Origin: Hymenobacter psoromatis | GTDB lineage: Bacteria; Bacteroidota; Bacteroidia; Cytophagales; Hymenobacteraceae | Direction: 5' to 3' | Assembly: GCF_020012125.1 (NCBI RefSeq) | Contig: NZ_JAIFAG010000001.1 | Coordinates: 3,410,001-3,474,000, forward strand | Length of the DNA stretch: 64,000 nt | In this document: positions 8,597 through 16,193 of the stretch, one piece after another | Layout of the letters: every line of letters begins with the position of its first letter | Position numbering within the stretch: the first letter of the stretch is position 1 | Program-made: the position numbers and the translations under genes | The notes under the pieces: generated by a model | What the model was told of the DNA's origin: nothing | The model's input: only the letters and a program-made list of their open reading frames with translations | Database searches by the model: none

Positions 8597-8703
8597 TAGC
8601 GCAAAGTTTCCACTTCGTGCGCGAGCGCAGCGAGCAGGGTCGTGCGCGCCACCCGGTGCCGCCTGCTCGCGGTGCTCGCGCACGAAGTGGAAACTTCGCG
8701 CTA
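8597..8703 (+). repeat. REP unit copy 2 (107 bp, right flank of RAYT)
   Basis: Arms 8597-8626 and 8674-8703 are 30 bp with one mismatch around a 47-bp centre. It begins 4 bp after the RAYT stop, and its last three bases are the stop codon of xdhC on the other strand. It therefore sits between two converging genes and could terminate both transcripts. Confidence 0.92.
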
Positions 8704-9651
8704 CTGCCTATTCCGCACCCGAATCAACTCCGCCGCCACGCTCACCGCGATTTCCTCCGGCAAGCGGCTGTTTATTGGCACGCCGATGGGGCCGTGCAAG
8801 CCTTCTAGGTTAAAGCCTTCTTCCAGCAGCATCCGGCGTAGCTCGGCTACTTTGGCGGCGCTGCCCATCACGCCGAGGTAGCGGTAGGCGTGGCCCAGCA
8901 GGCGGCGCAGGGCCACGGCGTCGGTGCGGTAGCCCACGGTCATGACCACTACGTAGTGGTGCGGGCCGGGGGGTAGGGCTAGGGTTTCGTAGGGCACGCG
9001 GCGGCGGTGGTGGGCGTAGTGGTTGGCGTCGAGGGTGGGCAGGTCGGCGCGGTCGTCGAGCACGGTTATCTCAAATTCCAGATTACTAGTAATTTGTGAT
9101 AATGCCAGGCTCACGTGCCCGCCGCCCACAATCGTGAGTTGGTCGCGGAAGCCCAGCTGCTCGCGGTAGCTCCACGCGGGGCCGGATTGATAGGCGTAAA
9201 AGCCGGCCGACTTTTCACTAGCTAGCTGCAAGCCAGCAGCTTCACTTATTTCCCAGGTGCCGCCGCTGAGGCTTTGCAAGGCGGCTTCGATGGCCGCTAT
9301 CACTGGCAAATCAGCTGGTTGCAGGGGCCACAGCAGGACTTCCTGCTCGCCGGCGCACATCATGCCCGAGCGGTTGGCGGGCACCTCGCGCCGATGCACT
9401 TGGGGGCGCAGCAGGGGGGTAGGGTCGGCGTCGCGTAGGCGCTGGCGGGCCAGTTCTACCCACTTATGCTCCATAATACCGCCACCAATGGAACCAGCCA
9501 CGGCCTCGGCCGTCACGACCATCTTAAAGCCCTGGCGGCCGGGGCTGCTGCCCTCGCTGCGCACCACACACAACAGCGCGGCCGGCTGGCCGGCGCGCAG
9601 GGCGCTGGCAGCGAGGGTCCAAGCGAGCAGGTCGCGGGGGGTAGCGGGCAT
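8701..9651 (-). CDS. xdhC: XdhC/CoxI family molybdenum cofactor insertion protein
   Basis: A 316-residue cytosolic chaperone that binds molybdenum cofactor and delivers it, sulfurated, to xanthine dehydrogenase. The N-terminal XdhC/CoxI domain contains the SSPGRQGFKM segment. The C-terminal Rossmann domain begins at LTIVGGGHVSLAL and contains VLDDR. The start is set at 9651 (MPATPRDLL): the frame stays open further upstream, but that part is only a 7-bp tandem repeat and a palindrome. Its targets xdhB and xdhA lie on the same strand 11 kb to the right, separated by the rest of the purine pathway. Confidence 0.92.
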   Translation of the reverse strand: MPATPRDLLAWTLAASALRAGQPAALLCVVRSEGSSPGRQGFKMVVTAEAVAGSIGGGIMEHKWVELARQRLRDADPTPLLRPQVHRREVPANRSGMMCAGEQEVLLWPLQPADLPVIAAIEAALQSLSGGTWEISEAAGLQLASEKSAGFYAYQSGPAWSYREQLGFRDQLTIVGGGHVSLALSQITSNLEFEITVLDDRADLPTLDANHYAHHRRRVPYETLALPPGPHHYVVVMTVGYRTDAVALRRLLGHAYRYLGVMGSAAKVAELRRMLLEEGFNLEGLHGPIGVPINSRLPEEIAVSVAAELIRVRNRQ

Positions 9652-9654
9652 GGT

Positions 9655-9703
9655 GGGCAGTGAGCAGTGAGCAGTGGGCAGTGAGCAGTGAGCAGTGAGC
9701 AGT
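9655..9703. repeat. 7-bp tandem repeat (seven units of GAGCAGT/GGGCAGT)
   Basis: Seven successive heptamers, five GAGCAGT and two GGGCAGT, lie directly upstream of the xdhC start codon. They fall in the 5' leader of xdhC, where a change in copy number would alter leader length and, in the open upstream frame, keep or break the frame. Confidence 0.9.
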
Positions 9704-9706
9704 GAA

Positions 9707-9806
9707 AGAACGTCATGCTGAGCTTGCCGAAGCATCTCGCTCGCATCGTTCGGGCATTGTTCAACGACACGAGCGAGATGCTTCGACAAGCTCAGCATGA
9801 CGTTCT
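9707..9806. repeat. Palindromic repeat, 37-bp arms
   Basis: Arms 9707-9743 and 9770-9806 match at 36 of 37 positions, with a 26-bp loop. The outer bases AGAACGTCAT are shared with the palindrome at 28823-28893. The element lies between xdhC and the urate oxidase gene, which run in the same direction, so it may form a terminator or RNA-stability hairpin. Confidence 0.9.
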
Positions 9807-9836
9807 GTTTGATTTTAGTTAACCTAAATTATCATG

Positions 9837-10685
9837 CTACCCCCGCACCAGCGTGCCGGTGATGTAGCCAAACGGCGCATCGGTAGCCATAAACACCTCA
9901 TTCGTATTCTCCTGGCCGAAGGGCTCCAGGTTGAAGGGAATGTGGTGCTTGTTGGGCATGATGAGGCTGATTTCCTTCACCTCAGCGGTTTCTTCCAGGA
10001 TATTTTCGCCGATGGCGTAGAGCGTGTGCTGCACCGAGAGGCTCTGGTGCTCGGAGAATGTGCGCAGCAGCGAGGTGCGAATTTGCCCGTAGAGCGCCTC
10101 AAAATCAAGGTCGGCGCTGGTGTATTCCCACTCGGCCTCGCACTCGGTGGCCAGGATGCGGTCGGTGGTTTCGGGCAGCACGGTGTACTCGTCTTTGGGG
10201 TAGCCCACGAAGCCTGAGTCGGCAGTTTTGAGCAGCATCAGACCTTTTAGGCCGGCCCAGACGGTGGCGGGGCCGTCGGCGGGCAGCTCTACCACGGCGC
10301 GACGCTTCTCGTTACTACCGCCCACGAAAGCGTGCGGATGGTCTTGGCCATCGAAGCTCATGCGCTGCCAGGCGTGTTCCAGAATTTCGATGCGGGCCTG
10401 GCTCACCTGCGGATTACGCAACACAAAATGCCGCGCCAGCACCAGCCCAAACGCCTCGATGGTACCCGTAAAATGCTCTTTGGCAAGCGCATAGACGGTG
10501 TTTTTCTGGGTATCGGTGGGCAGAATGTGCGCGTTGTCGCCCAGCGTATGGGCGGCATCGAAGTCGCCGGTCAGCCGCACGCTCACTGATACCTGCCGAA
10601 ACTCGTGGTGGCCGGCGTGGCGGATGACGCGCGAGAGGTTGACGGCATTTTTGCCGTAGGCGTTGGCGGCGAGTTTAATGGGCAT
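9837..10685 (-). CDS. pucL: Urate oxidase (factor-independent urate hydroxylase)
   Basis: A 282-residue cofactor-free uricase that converts urate and O2 to 5-hydroxyisourate and H2O2. Both tunnelling-fold repeats are visible. The N-terminal KNAVNLSRVIRHAGHHEF and the middle AFVGGSNEKRRAVVELP and LKTADSGFVGYPKDEYT segments contain the conserved active-site Arg, Gln/Asn and Phe context of the family. Length is normal. The stop lies 30 bp beyond the palindrome at 9707-9806. The product feeds HIU hydrolase and OHCU decarboxylase encoded at 14953-16055. Confidence 0.94.
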   Translation of the reverse strand: MPIKLAANAYGKNAVNLSRVIRHAGHHEFRQVSVSVRLTGDFDAAHTLGDNAHILPTDTQKNTVYALAKEHFTGTIEAFGLVLARHFVLRNPQVSQARIEILEHAWQRMSFDGQDHPHAFVGGSNEKRRAVVELPADGPATVWAGLKGLMLLKTADSGFVGYPKDEYTVLPETTDRILATECEAEWEYTSADLDFEALYGQIRTSLLRTFSEHQSLSVQHTLYAIGENILEETAEVKEISLIMPNKHHIPFNLEPFGQENTNEVFMATDAPFGYITGTLVRG

Positions 10686-10728
10686 TTTGTGAGTAATTCA
10701 AGTGGCTATTGTTTCCAAGAGCTCAAGG

Positions 10729-11178
10729 CTAATAGTCGTCGTCAGGCTCGGGCTCCTCAGCTTCCGTTGCTTTAATATAATTGCGGCAACCTATTAGCAG
10801 CGCGAGCAGCGTTTCATATTCGTCAGCCGCAGAGTAGCTTACGTTACTGGCATCGCCCACGCAGAACTTGCCTGCTGACCAGCGAATTATGTCCATGTGC
10901 ATTAAGCTCAGCCACAAATCCCCTTTTTTCCACCATTCAAAGATTATTTCGTCTTCACACGCGAAAAAGCCCAGGCAGAACTCGTAAGAAAAGGCGTTGG
11001 CAACCTGGTAAAAATCTAGTAGTTGCCGAATTACCTCCGTGGGCACTCCTTGGGTAACGGCTCGCTGCTCAAACGTGGCGAGGGCCTGCTCATCGGCGGA
11101 CTGAACAAGATAATGGTCCGGCCGTTCGGCTGCTATTTCTTGCAGTAATTCACTGATAGCCTGCTGCGTTACGTTCAT
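10729..11178 (-). CDS. Hypothetical protein, acidic, 149 residues
   Basis: Not recognised. The protein is strongly acidic (tail EEPEPDDDY), with no signal peptide or membrane helix and a predicted helix-strand mix. A central stretch CEDEIIFEWWKKGDLW resembles the small SUKH/Imm-type scaffold in a very loose way, not enough for a call. It lies 43 bp upstream of the urate oxidase gene on the same strand and diverges from allantoinase, so it may share control with the purine genes. Its base composition is lower in GC than its neighbours. Confidence 0.6.
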   Translation of the reverse strand: MNVTQQAISELLQEIAAERPDHYLVQSADEQALATFEQRAVTQGVPTEVIRQLLDFYQVANAFSYEFCLGFFACEDEIIFEWWKKGDLWLSLMHMDIIRWSAGKFCVGDASNVSYSAADEYETLLALLIGCRNYIKATEAEEPEPDDDY

Positions 11179-11281
11179 GAAGCTAACCCGGTTTGATTTG
11201 GCCGCTACTAAGGCAACGAGTGCAATTTATAAAGTATCGGCGCGTAGCTTGCGCAGCGGCAATATAGTTGCCATCTGCCTC

Positions 11282-12616
11282 ATGCCTACTACTTTCCTAC
11301 GAAGCGCTGCCGTGGTGCTGCCCGAAGGCCAGTGCCCGGCGCAGCTGATGCTGCAGCACGGCCGCATTGCCGCCGTGCTGCCCTACGATGCGCCCGTGGC
11401 CGGCCCGGTGCTAGACCTCGGCGACGCGGCCATTTTGCCCGGCGTTATCGACCCGCACGTGCACCTCAACGAACCGGGCCGCACCGAGTGGGAAGGCTTC
11501 GATACCGGCACCCGCGCCGCGCTGGCCGGCGGCCTCACCACACTGGTAGACATGCCGTTGAACTCGGCGCCGGTTACAACTTCGGTGGCAAATCTGCGCA
11601 TCAAGCAGGCCGCTACCCAAGGCCAGCTACATACCAACGTGGGCTTTTGGGGCGGCATCGTGCCTGGCAATGCGGCCGAAGTGGGGCCGCTCATCGCGGC
11701 GGGCGTGCTGGGGTTTAAGGTATTTTTGACGCACTCGGGCATTGATGATTTTCCGAATGCTACGGAGGCCGATTTGCGCAAAGTGATGCCGTTGCTGGCC
11801 AGCTACGGCCTGCCGCTGCTGGTGCATTGCGAGCTATCGCAGGATAATGACGAGTGGAAAAAAGGCGATACCCGCGCCTACCCCAACTACCTGGCTTCAA
11901 GGCCCAAAAGCTGGGAGGACGAGGCTATTAAGCTCATGATTCGGCTCTGTGCCGAGTACCGCTGCCCGGTGCATATTGTGCATCTTTCGTCGGCCAATTC
12001 CCTACCCCTCCTCGCCGAAGCCAAGGCCAACGGCCTGCCCCTGACGGTGGAAACCGGCCAGCACTACCTGTTTTTCAACGCCGAAGACATCGCCGACGGC
12101 CAGACGCAGTTCAAGTGCGCGCCGCCCATCCGCGAGCGGGCTAATAACGAGCAGCTGTGGCAGGCGCTGCAAAGCGGCCTCATCGACTTCGTGGCTACCG
12201 ACCACTCGCCCACCCCGCCCGACCTCAAGCAGCTGGCCAGCGGCGACTTTGCCAGCGCCTGGGGCGGCATCGCCTCGCTGCAACTAGCGCTGCCCGTACT
12301 CTGGACCGCCGCCCGCCCGCGCGGCGCCATCCTGCCCGACTTGGCCCGCTGGCTTAGTACCAACCCCGCCCGGCTCATCGGCCAAAGCCACCGCAAAGGC
12401 CAGATTATCAGCGGCTACGACGCCGACCTGTTGGTGCTGGCCGCCGAGAAAAAATTCGTGGTGACCGAGGCGTTGCTGCACCACCGCCACAAGGTGTCGC
12501 CCTACCTGGGCTGCGAGCTGGCGGGCGTGGTCACGCATACTTTTTTGGCGGGCGAGGAAGTTTTTCGGCACCCCGATTTTCTGCACTTGAACCGGGGGCA
12601 ATTGCTGACGCGGTAA
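11282..12616 (+). CDS. allB: Allantoinase
   Basis: A 444-residue amidohydrolase that opens the hydantoin ring of allantoin to give allantoate. Metal ligands are visible: H59 and H61 in DPHVHLNEPG, the likely carbamylated lysine K146 in GFKVFLTH, the histidines of LLVHCE and VHIVHLSS, and the aspartate in VATDHSPTPPDLK. The ATG at 11282 is chosen because it gives the standard family N-terminus; a longer frame from 11177 would overlap the divergent hypothetical gene. Followed by a palindrome and allC. Confidence 0.94.
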   Translation: MPTTFLRSAAVVLPEGQCPAQLMLQHGRIAAVLPYDAPVAGPVLDLGDAAILPGVIDPHVHLNEPGRTEWEGFDTGTRAALAGGLTTLVDMPLNSAPVTTSVANLRIKQAATQGQLHTNVGFWGGIVPGNAAEVGPLIAAGVLGFKVFLTHSGIDDFPNATEADLRKVMPLLASYGLPLLVHCELSQDNDEWKKGDTRAYPNYLASRPKSWEDEAIKLMIRLCAEYRCPVHIVHLSSANSLPLLAEAKANGLPLTVETGQHYLFFNAEDIADGQTQFKCAPPIRERANNEQLWQALQSGLIDFVATDHSPTPPDLKQLASGDFASAWGGIASLQLALPVLWTAARPRGAILPDLARWLSTNPARLIGQSHRKGQIISGYDADLLVLAAEKKFVVTEALLHHRHKVSPYLGCELAGVVTHTFLAGEEVFRHPDFLHLNRGQLLTR

Positions 12617-12653
12617 GCGCGTATGTTTGCGGTTTCGCCTCACGCGGCATCTT

Positions 12654-12763
12654 ACCCCCTAGCCCCCTCTCCAAAAGAGAGGGGGAACTAGTTTTTAGCC
12701 TTAGCTTCTATTTTCTAAAACTAGGGCTTGTCCCCCTCTCTTTTGGAGAGGGGGCTAGGGGGT
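12654..12763. repeat. Palindromic repeat, 33-bp arms, between allB and allC
   Basis: Arms 12654-12686 and 12731-12763 are exact reverse complements, and weaker pairing continues inward (AACTAG..CTAGTT). Each arm is itself a small hairpin (CCCCCTCTC..GAGAGGGGG). It lies 37 bp after the allB stop and ends 37 bp before the allC start. Confidence 0.9.
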
Positions 12764-12800
12764 GAGGTGCCTCGCGGAGGGCGAAGTAAATTCTATTCTA

Positions 12801-14051
12801 ATGCCCGACTACTCCACCCGCACCGCCCATATTCTCAGCCGCATTCACGAGCTGGCCGCCATCAGCGAAGACGCCACGGGCGCGACCGTGACGCGCCGGT
12901 TTGGCACGCCGGCTTTTCTAAAGGGCCGCGATTTGGTGCAGGGTTGGTTTGAGGCCGCCGGCCTCGAAACCCGCCTCGATGGCATCGGCAACCTGCGCGG
13001 GCGGCTCGCCAGCCGGCGGCCGAGGGCTAAGACGTTTGTGCTGGCCTCGCACATCGACACGGTGGTGAACGCCGGCAAATACGACGGGCCGCTGGGCGTG
13101 CTGATGGGGTTGGATTTGGTAGAAAGTATTATTCAGCAAGGGCTTGACTTACCGTTCCATCTGGAATTAATTGCTTTCAGCGACGAGGAAGGTGTGCGTT
13201 TTCACATCACCTACCTGGGCAGCAAGGTGGTAACGGGCGCCTTCGACCCGGCGCTGTTGCAGCGCATCGATGCCGACGGCATTACCCTAGCCCAGGCCAT
13301 TGATGAGATGGGTGGCAACACCGCGCAGCTCGCCGCCGATGCCCTACCCCCCACCGAGTGGCTGGGCTACTTCGAGCTGCACATCGAGCAGGGGCCGGTG
13401 CTGTGGGAAAGCGGCGTGCCGGTGGCGCTGGTCACGGCCATTGCTGGGCAGCAGCGCATGGAGCTAACCTGGACGGGCATGGCCGGCCACGCTGGCACCG
13501 TGCCCATGCCCATGCGCCAGGATGCGCTAGCCGCCGCCTCCGAATTTGTGCTCGCCACCGAAGCCTTTGCGCTGGCCCACGGCCACGGGCTGGTGGCCAC
13601 GGTGGGCCAGCTGCGCATTCCGTACTCGGCCAGCAACGTTATTCCGGGCCAGGTCATCCACAGCTTCGACCTGCGCAGCCCCGATGCCGACCAGCTCGCG
13701 GCGGCCTACGCCGGCATCCAGACGCAGGCCGAAGCCTTGGCCGCTCGGCGGGGGGTAGGGCTGACCTGGCAGCTGGTGCAGGCCACCGCGCCCGTGCAGT
13801 GCGACCATGAGCTGAACCGCCTGCTGGGCCAAGCCATCGCGGCCGGCGGCTACGAAGTGGTAGGCCTGGTGAGTGGCGCGGGCCACGACGCGGTGCCCGC
13901 CTCGGCCGTAGCGCCGGCCACAATGGCCTTTATTCGCTGCTACAAAGGCATCAGCCACAATCCGTTGGAGAACGTGGAAGCGGCCGATGTAGCGGCGGCG
14001 ATGGCAGTGGCCGAGCGATTTTTGTTGGAATTAAAAGACGCGCATAACTAA
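12801..14051 (+). CDS. allC: Allantoate amidohydrolase (M20 family)
   Basis: A 416-residue zinc amidohydrolase expected to convert allantoate to ureidoglycine, CO2 and ammonia. M20 signatures are in order: LASHIDTVVNAGKYDG (metal His and Asp), FSDEEGVRF (bridging Glu pair), the GHAGTVPMPMRQDA dimerisation-domain loop, and the C-terminal GAGHDA with the last metal ligand. A related role on ureidoglycolate or N-carbamoyl amino acids is possible, but position after allantoinase and before ureidoglycine aminohydrolase favours allantoate. The ATG at 12801 is chosen over 12762 because the extra 13 residues come from the palindrome. Confidence 0.9.
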   Translation: MPDYSTRTAHILSRIHELAAISEDATGATVTRRFGTPAFLKGRDLVQGWFEAAGLETRLDGIGNLRGRLASRRPRAKTFVLASHIDTVVNAGKYDGPLGVLMGLDLVESIIQQGLDLPFHLELIAFSDEEGVRFHITYLGSKVVTGAFDPALLQRIDADGITLAQAIDEMGGNTAQLAADALPPTEWLGYFELHIEQGPVLWESGVPVALVTAIAGQQRMELTWTGMAGHAGTVPMPMRQDALAAASEFVLATEAFALAHGHGLVATVGQLRIPYSASNVIPGQVIHSFDLRSPDADQLAAAYAGIQTQAEALAARRGVGLTWQLVQATAPVQCDHELNRLLGQAIAAGGYEVVGLVSGAGHDAVPASAVAPATMAFIRCYKGISHNPLENVEAADVAAAMAVAERFLLELKDAHN

Positions 14052-14057
14052 GCCATT

Positions 14058-14171
14058 TGTCCTTGCGAGCGCAACGGAGTGGAGCGCGGCAATCCCCTCT
14101 AATTGTTGAGCTAGCATTCCTTGCGTGAAGGAAAAATTGCCGCGCTTCACTTCGTTGCGCTCGCAAAGACA
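14058..14171. repeat. Palindromic repeat, 36-bp arms, between allC and the ureidoglycine gene
   Basis: Arms 14058-14093 and 14136-14171 match at 33 of 36 positions, with a 42-bp loop. It fills most of the gap between two co-directional purine genes and differs in sequence from the other palindromes in this window. Confidence 0.88.
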
Positions 14172-14209
14172 ACTGGTTTTCTTCCTACCCCCTTCCCTAC
14201 CCCCACCTT

Positions 14210-14956
14210 ATGCAACTAGGCTCGGCTACCCGCTCCGTAACCCGGCGCAACCACGCCATTATCGCGCCCGATGGCTACATCAACAGCAACGTGCCCGGCT
14301 GGACGGGCGGCACCGTCAACGTCATTATTAACGAGCAAATGGGCGCGCGGCTCTGCCAAACGCTCGTGACGCTCACCGAGGCCGGGCAGCTGACGGGCCG
14401 TACCGAGGCCAGCCAGATTTTCTTCTACGTGGTGCAGGGCCAGGTGCAGGCCACTATCGGCGACGATAGCCGGATACTGACGGCGGGCAAGTTCGTGTAC
14501 GTGCCCGTGAGGCAGTCCTATGTTTTCAAAAACCCTACGGCTAACACGCAGATTCTCACCTTCCACAAGGTGTATGAGCCGCTGGCGGGCCACGCCGTGC
14601 CGGGCGTGCATTGGGGCGAAAAGGACGATAGCAAAGCGCCCATTTACCTGAACGACGAGGCGCTGCGCATCCAGGAATTGCTGCCCAATGAGCTGGATTT
14701 CGATATGGCCGTCAACATTTTCACTTACCAGCCCGGCGGCAACCTGCCGATGGTCGAGACGCACATTATGGAGCACGGCCTGCTCTACTTACAGGGCCAG
14801 GCCATCTATATGCTTGACCAGCAGTGGTACCCGGTGCAGAAGGGCGATGCTATCTGGATGGCCCCGTTCTGCCAGCAGTGGGCCGCTTCGATTGGCAAGG
14901 AGCCGTCGGTGTACATCTATTACAAGAACGTGAACCGCTTTCCAACGGTGGTATGA
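14210..14956 (+). CDS. allE: (S)-ureidoglycine aminohydrolase (bicupin)
   Basis: A 248-residue manganese bicupin that releases ammonia from (S)-ureidoglycine to give (S)-ureidoglycolate. The N-terminal SVTRRNHAIIAPDGYINSNVPGW segment is diagnostic in outline (given here in part: RNHAIIAPDGY). The C-terminal cupin carries metal ligands in EHGLLYLQGQAIYMLD and the preceding ETHIMEHG. Length is normal. The stop overlaps the next ATG by 4 bp (14953-14956), so the following OHCU decarboxylase gene is probably translated in coupling. Confidence 0.93.
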   Translation: MQLGSATRSVTRRNHAIIAPDGYINSNVPGWTGGTVNVIINEQMGARLCQTLVTLTEAGQLTGRTEASQIFFYVVQGQVQATIGDDSRILTAGKFVYVPVRQSYVFKNPTANTQILTFHKVYEPLAGHAVPGVHWGEKDDSKAPIYLNDEALRIQELLPNELDFDMAVNIFTYQPGGNLPMVETHIMEHGLLYLQGQAIYMLDQQWYPVQKGDAIWMAPFCQQWAASIGKEPSVYIYYKNVNRFPTVV

Positions 14957-15720
14957 CTTCCTTACCCGACCGGCTGGTAGCAGCGGTGGCCTGGTTGGAA
15001 ATCGCCGCTTCGCCTACCCTTATTGGGGTAGCAGCGGGGAGCCTTTTGGCACCAGCGCTGGGCGGCGCGGTGGGGGTAGGTACCGGCGCGGCGGTGGCCG
15101 GCCTTGGCCTAATAGCCGGGATTAGACTGGCTGAGAAAGCCCGCCGCCAAACTGGCACCGTAGCCTTTATTTCACGCATTCGGGCGTATCCTGAGTTGCG
15201 CAAATTTTCTAGTCCAATGACCCTGCCTGACCTTAACGCCCTACCCTCCGGCACCCGTGCCGAGGTGCTGGTTACCTGCTGCGGGGCCACCGCCTGGGTC
15301 ACCACCCTGAATCAGCAGTTTCCCTTCGCCTCGGCGGCGGCGCTCTACGAGGCGGCCGGGCGCACGTGGTACAACCTGACCGAGGCTGACTGGCGCGAGG
15401 CTTTTTTGCACCATCCAAAAATTGGGGATGTGGGCGCGCTGCGCGAGAAGTTTGCCAGCACGGCCACCTGGGCGGCGGGCGAGCAGGGCGCGGTGCGCAA
15501 GGCTTCGGATGACACGCTGGCGGCGCTGACGGCGGGCAATGCGGCTTATGAAGCCAAATTCGGCTACATCTTTATCGTGTGCGCCACGGGTAAGTCGGCG
15601 GCGGAGATGCTGGCGCTGCTGCAAGCTCGGCTGCCGCATAAGCCAGCTACTGAAATTCATATTGCGATGGGCGAGCAGGCTAAAATCACGCGCTTGCGTC
15701 TCGAAAAACTACTTGTATGA
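14953..15720 (+). CDS. OHCU decarboxylase with N-terminal two-helix membrane extension
   Basis: A 255-residue protein. Residues 89-255 are a complete 2-oxo-4-hydroxy-4-carboxy-5-ureidoimidazoline decarboxylase, which converts OHCU to (S)-allantoin. The active-site HHPKIGD histidine segment and the FGYIFIVCATGKSA end are present. Residues 1-88 form a separate piece with two hydrophobic helices (about 18-36 and 38-58) and a basic end AYPELRK. That piece looks like a small membrane protein which has lost its stop codon and is fused in frame. Translation could also restart at the internal ATG at 15217, which gives the normal enzyme. Its stop overlaps the uraH start by 4 bp. Confidence 0.85.
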   Translation: MTSLPDRLVAAVAWLEIAASPTLIGVAAGSLLAPALGGAVGVGTGAAVAGLGLIAGIRLAEKARRQTGTVAFISRIRAYPELRKFSSPMTLPDLNALPSGTRAEVLVTCCGATAWVTTLNQQFPFASAAALYEAAGRTWYNLTEADWREAFLHHPKIGDVGALREKFASTATWAAGEQGAVRKASDDTLAALTAGNAAYEAKFGYIFIVCATGKSAAEMLALLQARLPHKPATEIHIAMGEQAKITRLRLEKLLV

Positions 15721-16055
15721 GCCAGCTTACCACCCACATTCTCGACACGACCAAGGGCCGGCCGGCGACCGGCGTTACCATCGCGTTATTTGAGCCGAAT
15801 GGCGGCGAGTGGCTCGAAATTGCGCGCGGCGCTACTAACGCCGATGGTCGCATTCCCGATTTATTGCCCGAGGCTAAAATCCTGGCCACGGGGATGTATA
15901 AACTCAAATTTTTCACCCAGGATTATTTTGAGCGCGACGGGCTCGCCCATTTTTATCCCTTCGTGGAAATCTGCTTTACCGTGGCCGACGCGGCGCATTA
16001 CCACGTGCCGCTGCTGCTTAATCCCTTCGGCTACAGCACGTACCGCGGCTCGTGA
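15717..16055 (+). CDS. uraH: 5-Hydroxyisourate hydrolase (transthyretin-like)
   Basis: A 112-residue enzyme that hydrolyses 5-hydroxyisourate to OHCU. Diagnostic motifs are the N-terminal LTTHILDTTKGRPA (active-site His), an internal arginine in the ADGRIPDL loop, and the C-terminal tetrapeptide YRGS. Length is that of a cytosolic enzyme without an export signal. Its position right after the OHCU decarboxylase gene, with overlap, matches consecutive pathway steps. Confidence 0.95.
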   Translation: MSQLTTHILDTTKGRPATGVTIALFEPNGGEWLEIARGATNADGRIPDLLPEAKILATGMYKLKFFTQDYFERDGLAHFYPFVEICFTVADAAHYHVPLLLNPFGYSTYRGS

Positions 16056-16059
16056 GCCG

Positions 16060-16166
16060 TAGCGCGAAGTTTCCACTTCGTGCGCGAGCAAAGCGAGCAT
16101 GGTCGTTCGCGCCGCCCGGTTCCGCCTGCTCGCTGCGCTCGCGCACGAAGTGGAAACTTCGCGCTA
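16060..16166 (+). repeat. REP unit copy 3 (107 bp)
   Basis: It has perfect 30-bp arms at 16060-16089 and 16137-16166 and a 47-bp centre, the same length as copies 1 and 2. The centre is in the orientation of copy 2 but differs at about eight positions. It lies 4 bp after the uraH stop, 7.4 kb from the RAYT gene, and so is a dispersed non-autonomous copy. Confidence 0.92.
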
Positions 16167-16193
16167 TTGTCTGTTTAATTCCTTCACTACCTC

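Noticed and set aside
9652..9798. N-terminal extension of XdhC with LTAHCSLP repeats
   Set aside because: It is only translation of the heptamer array and a palindrome; the enzyme family starts at the ATG at 9651.
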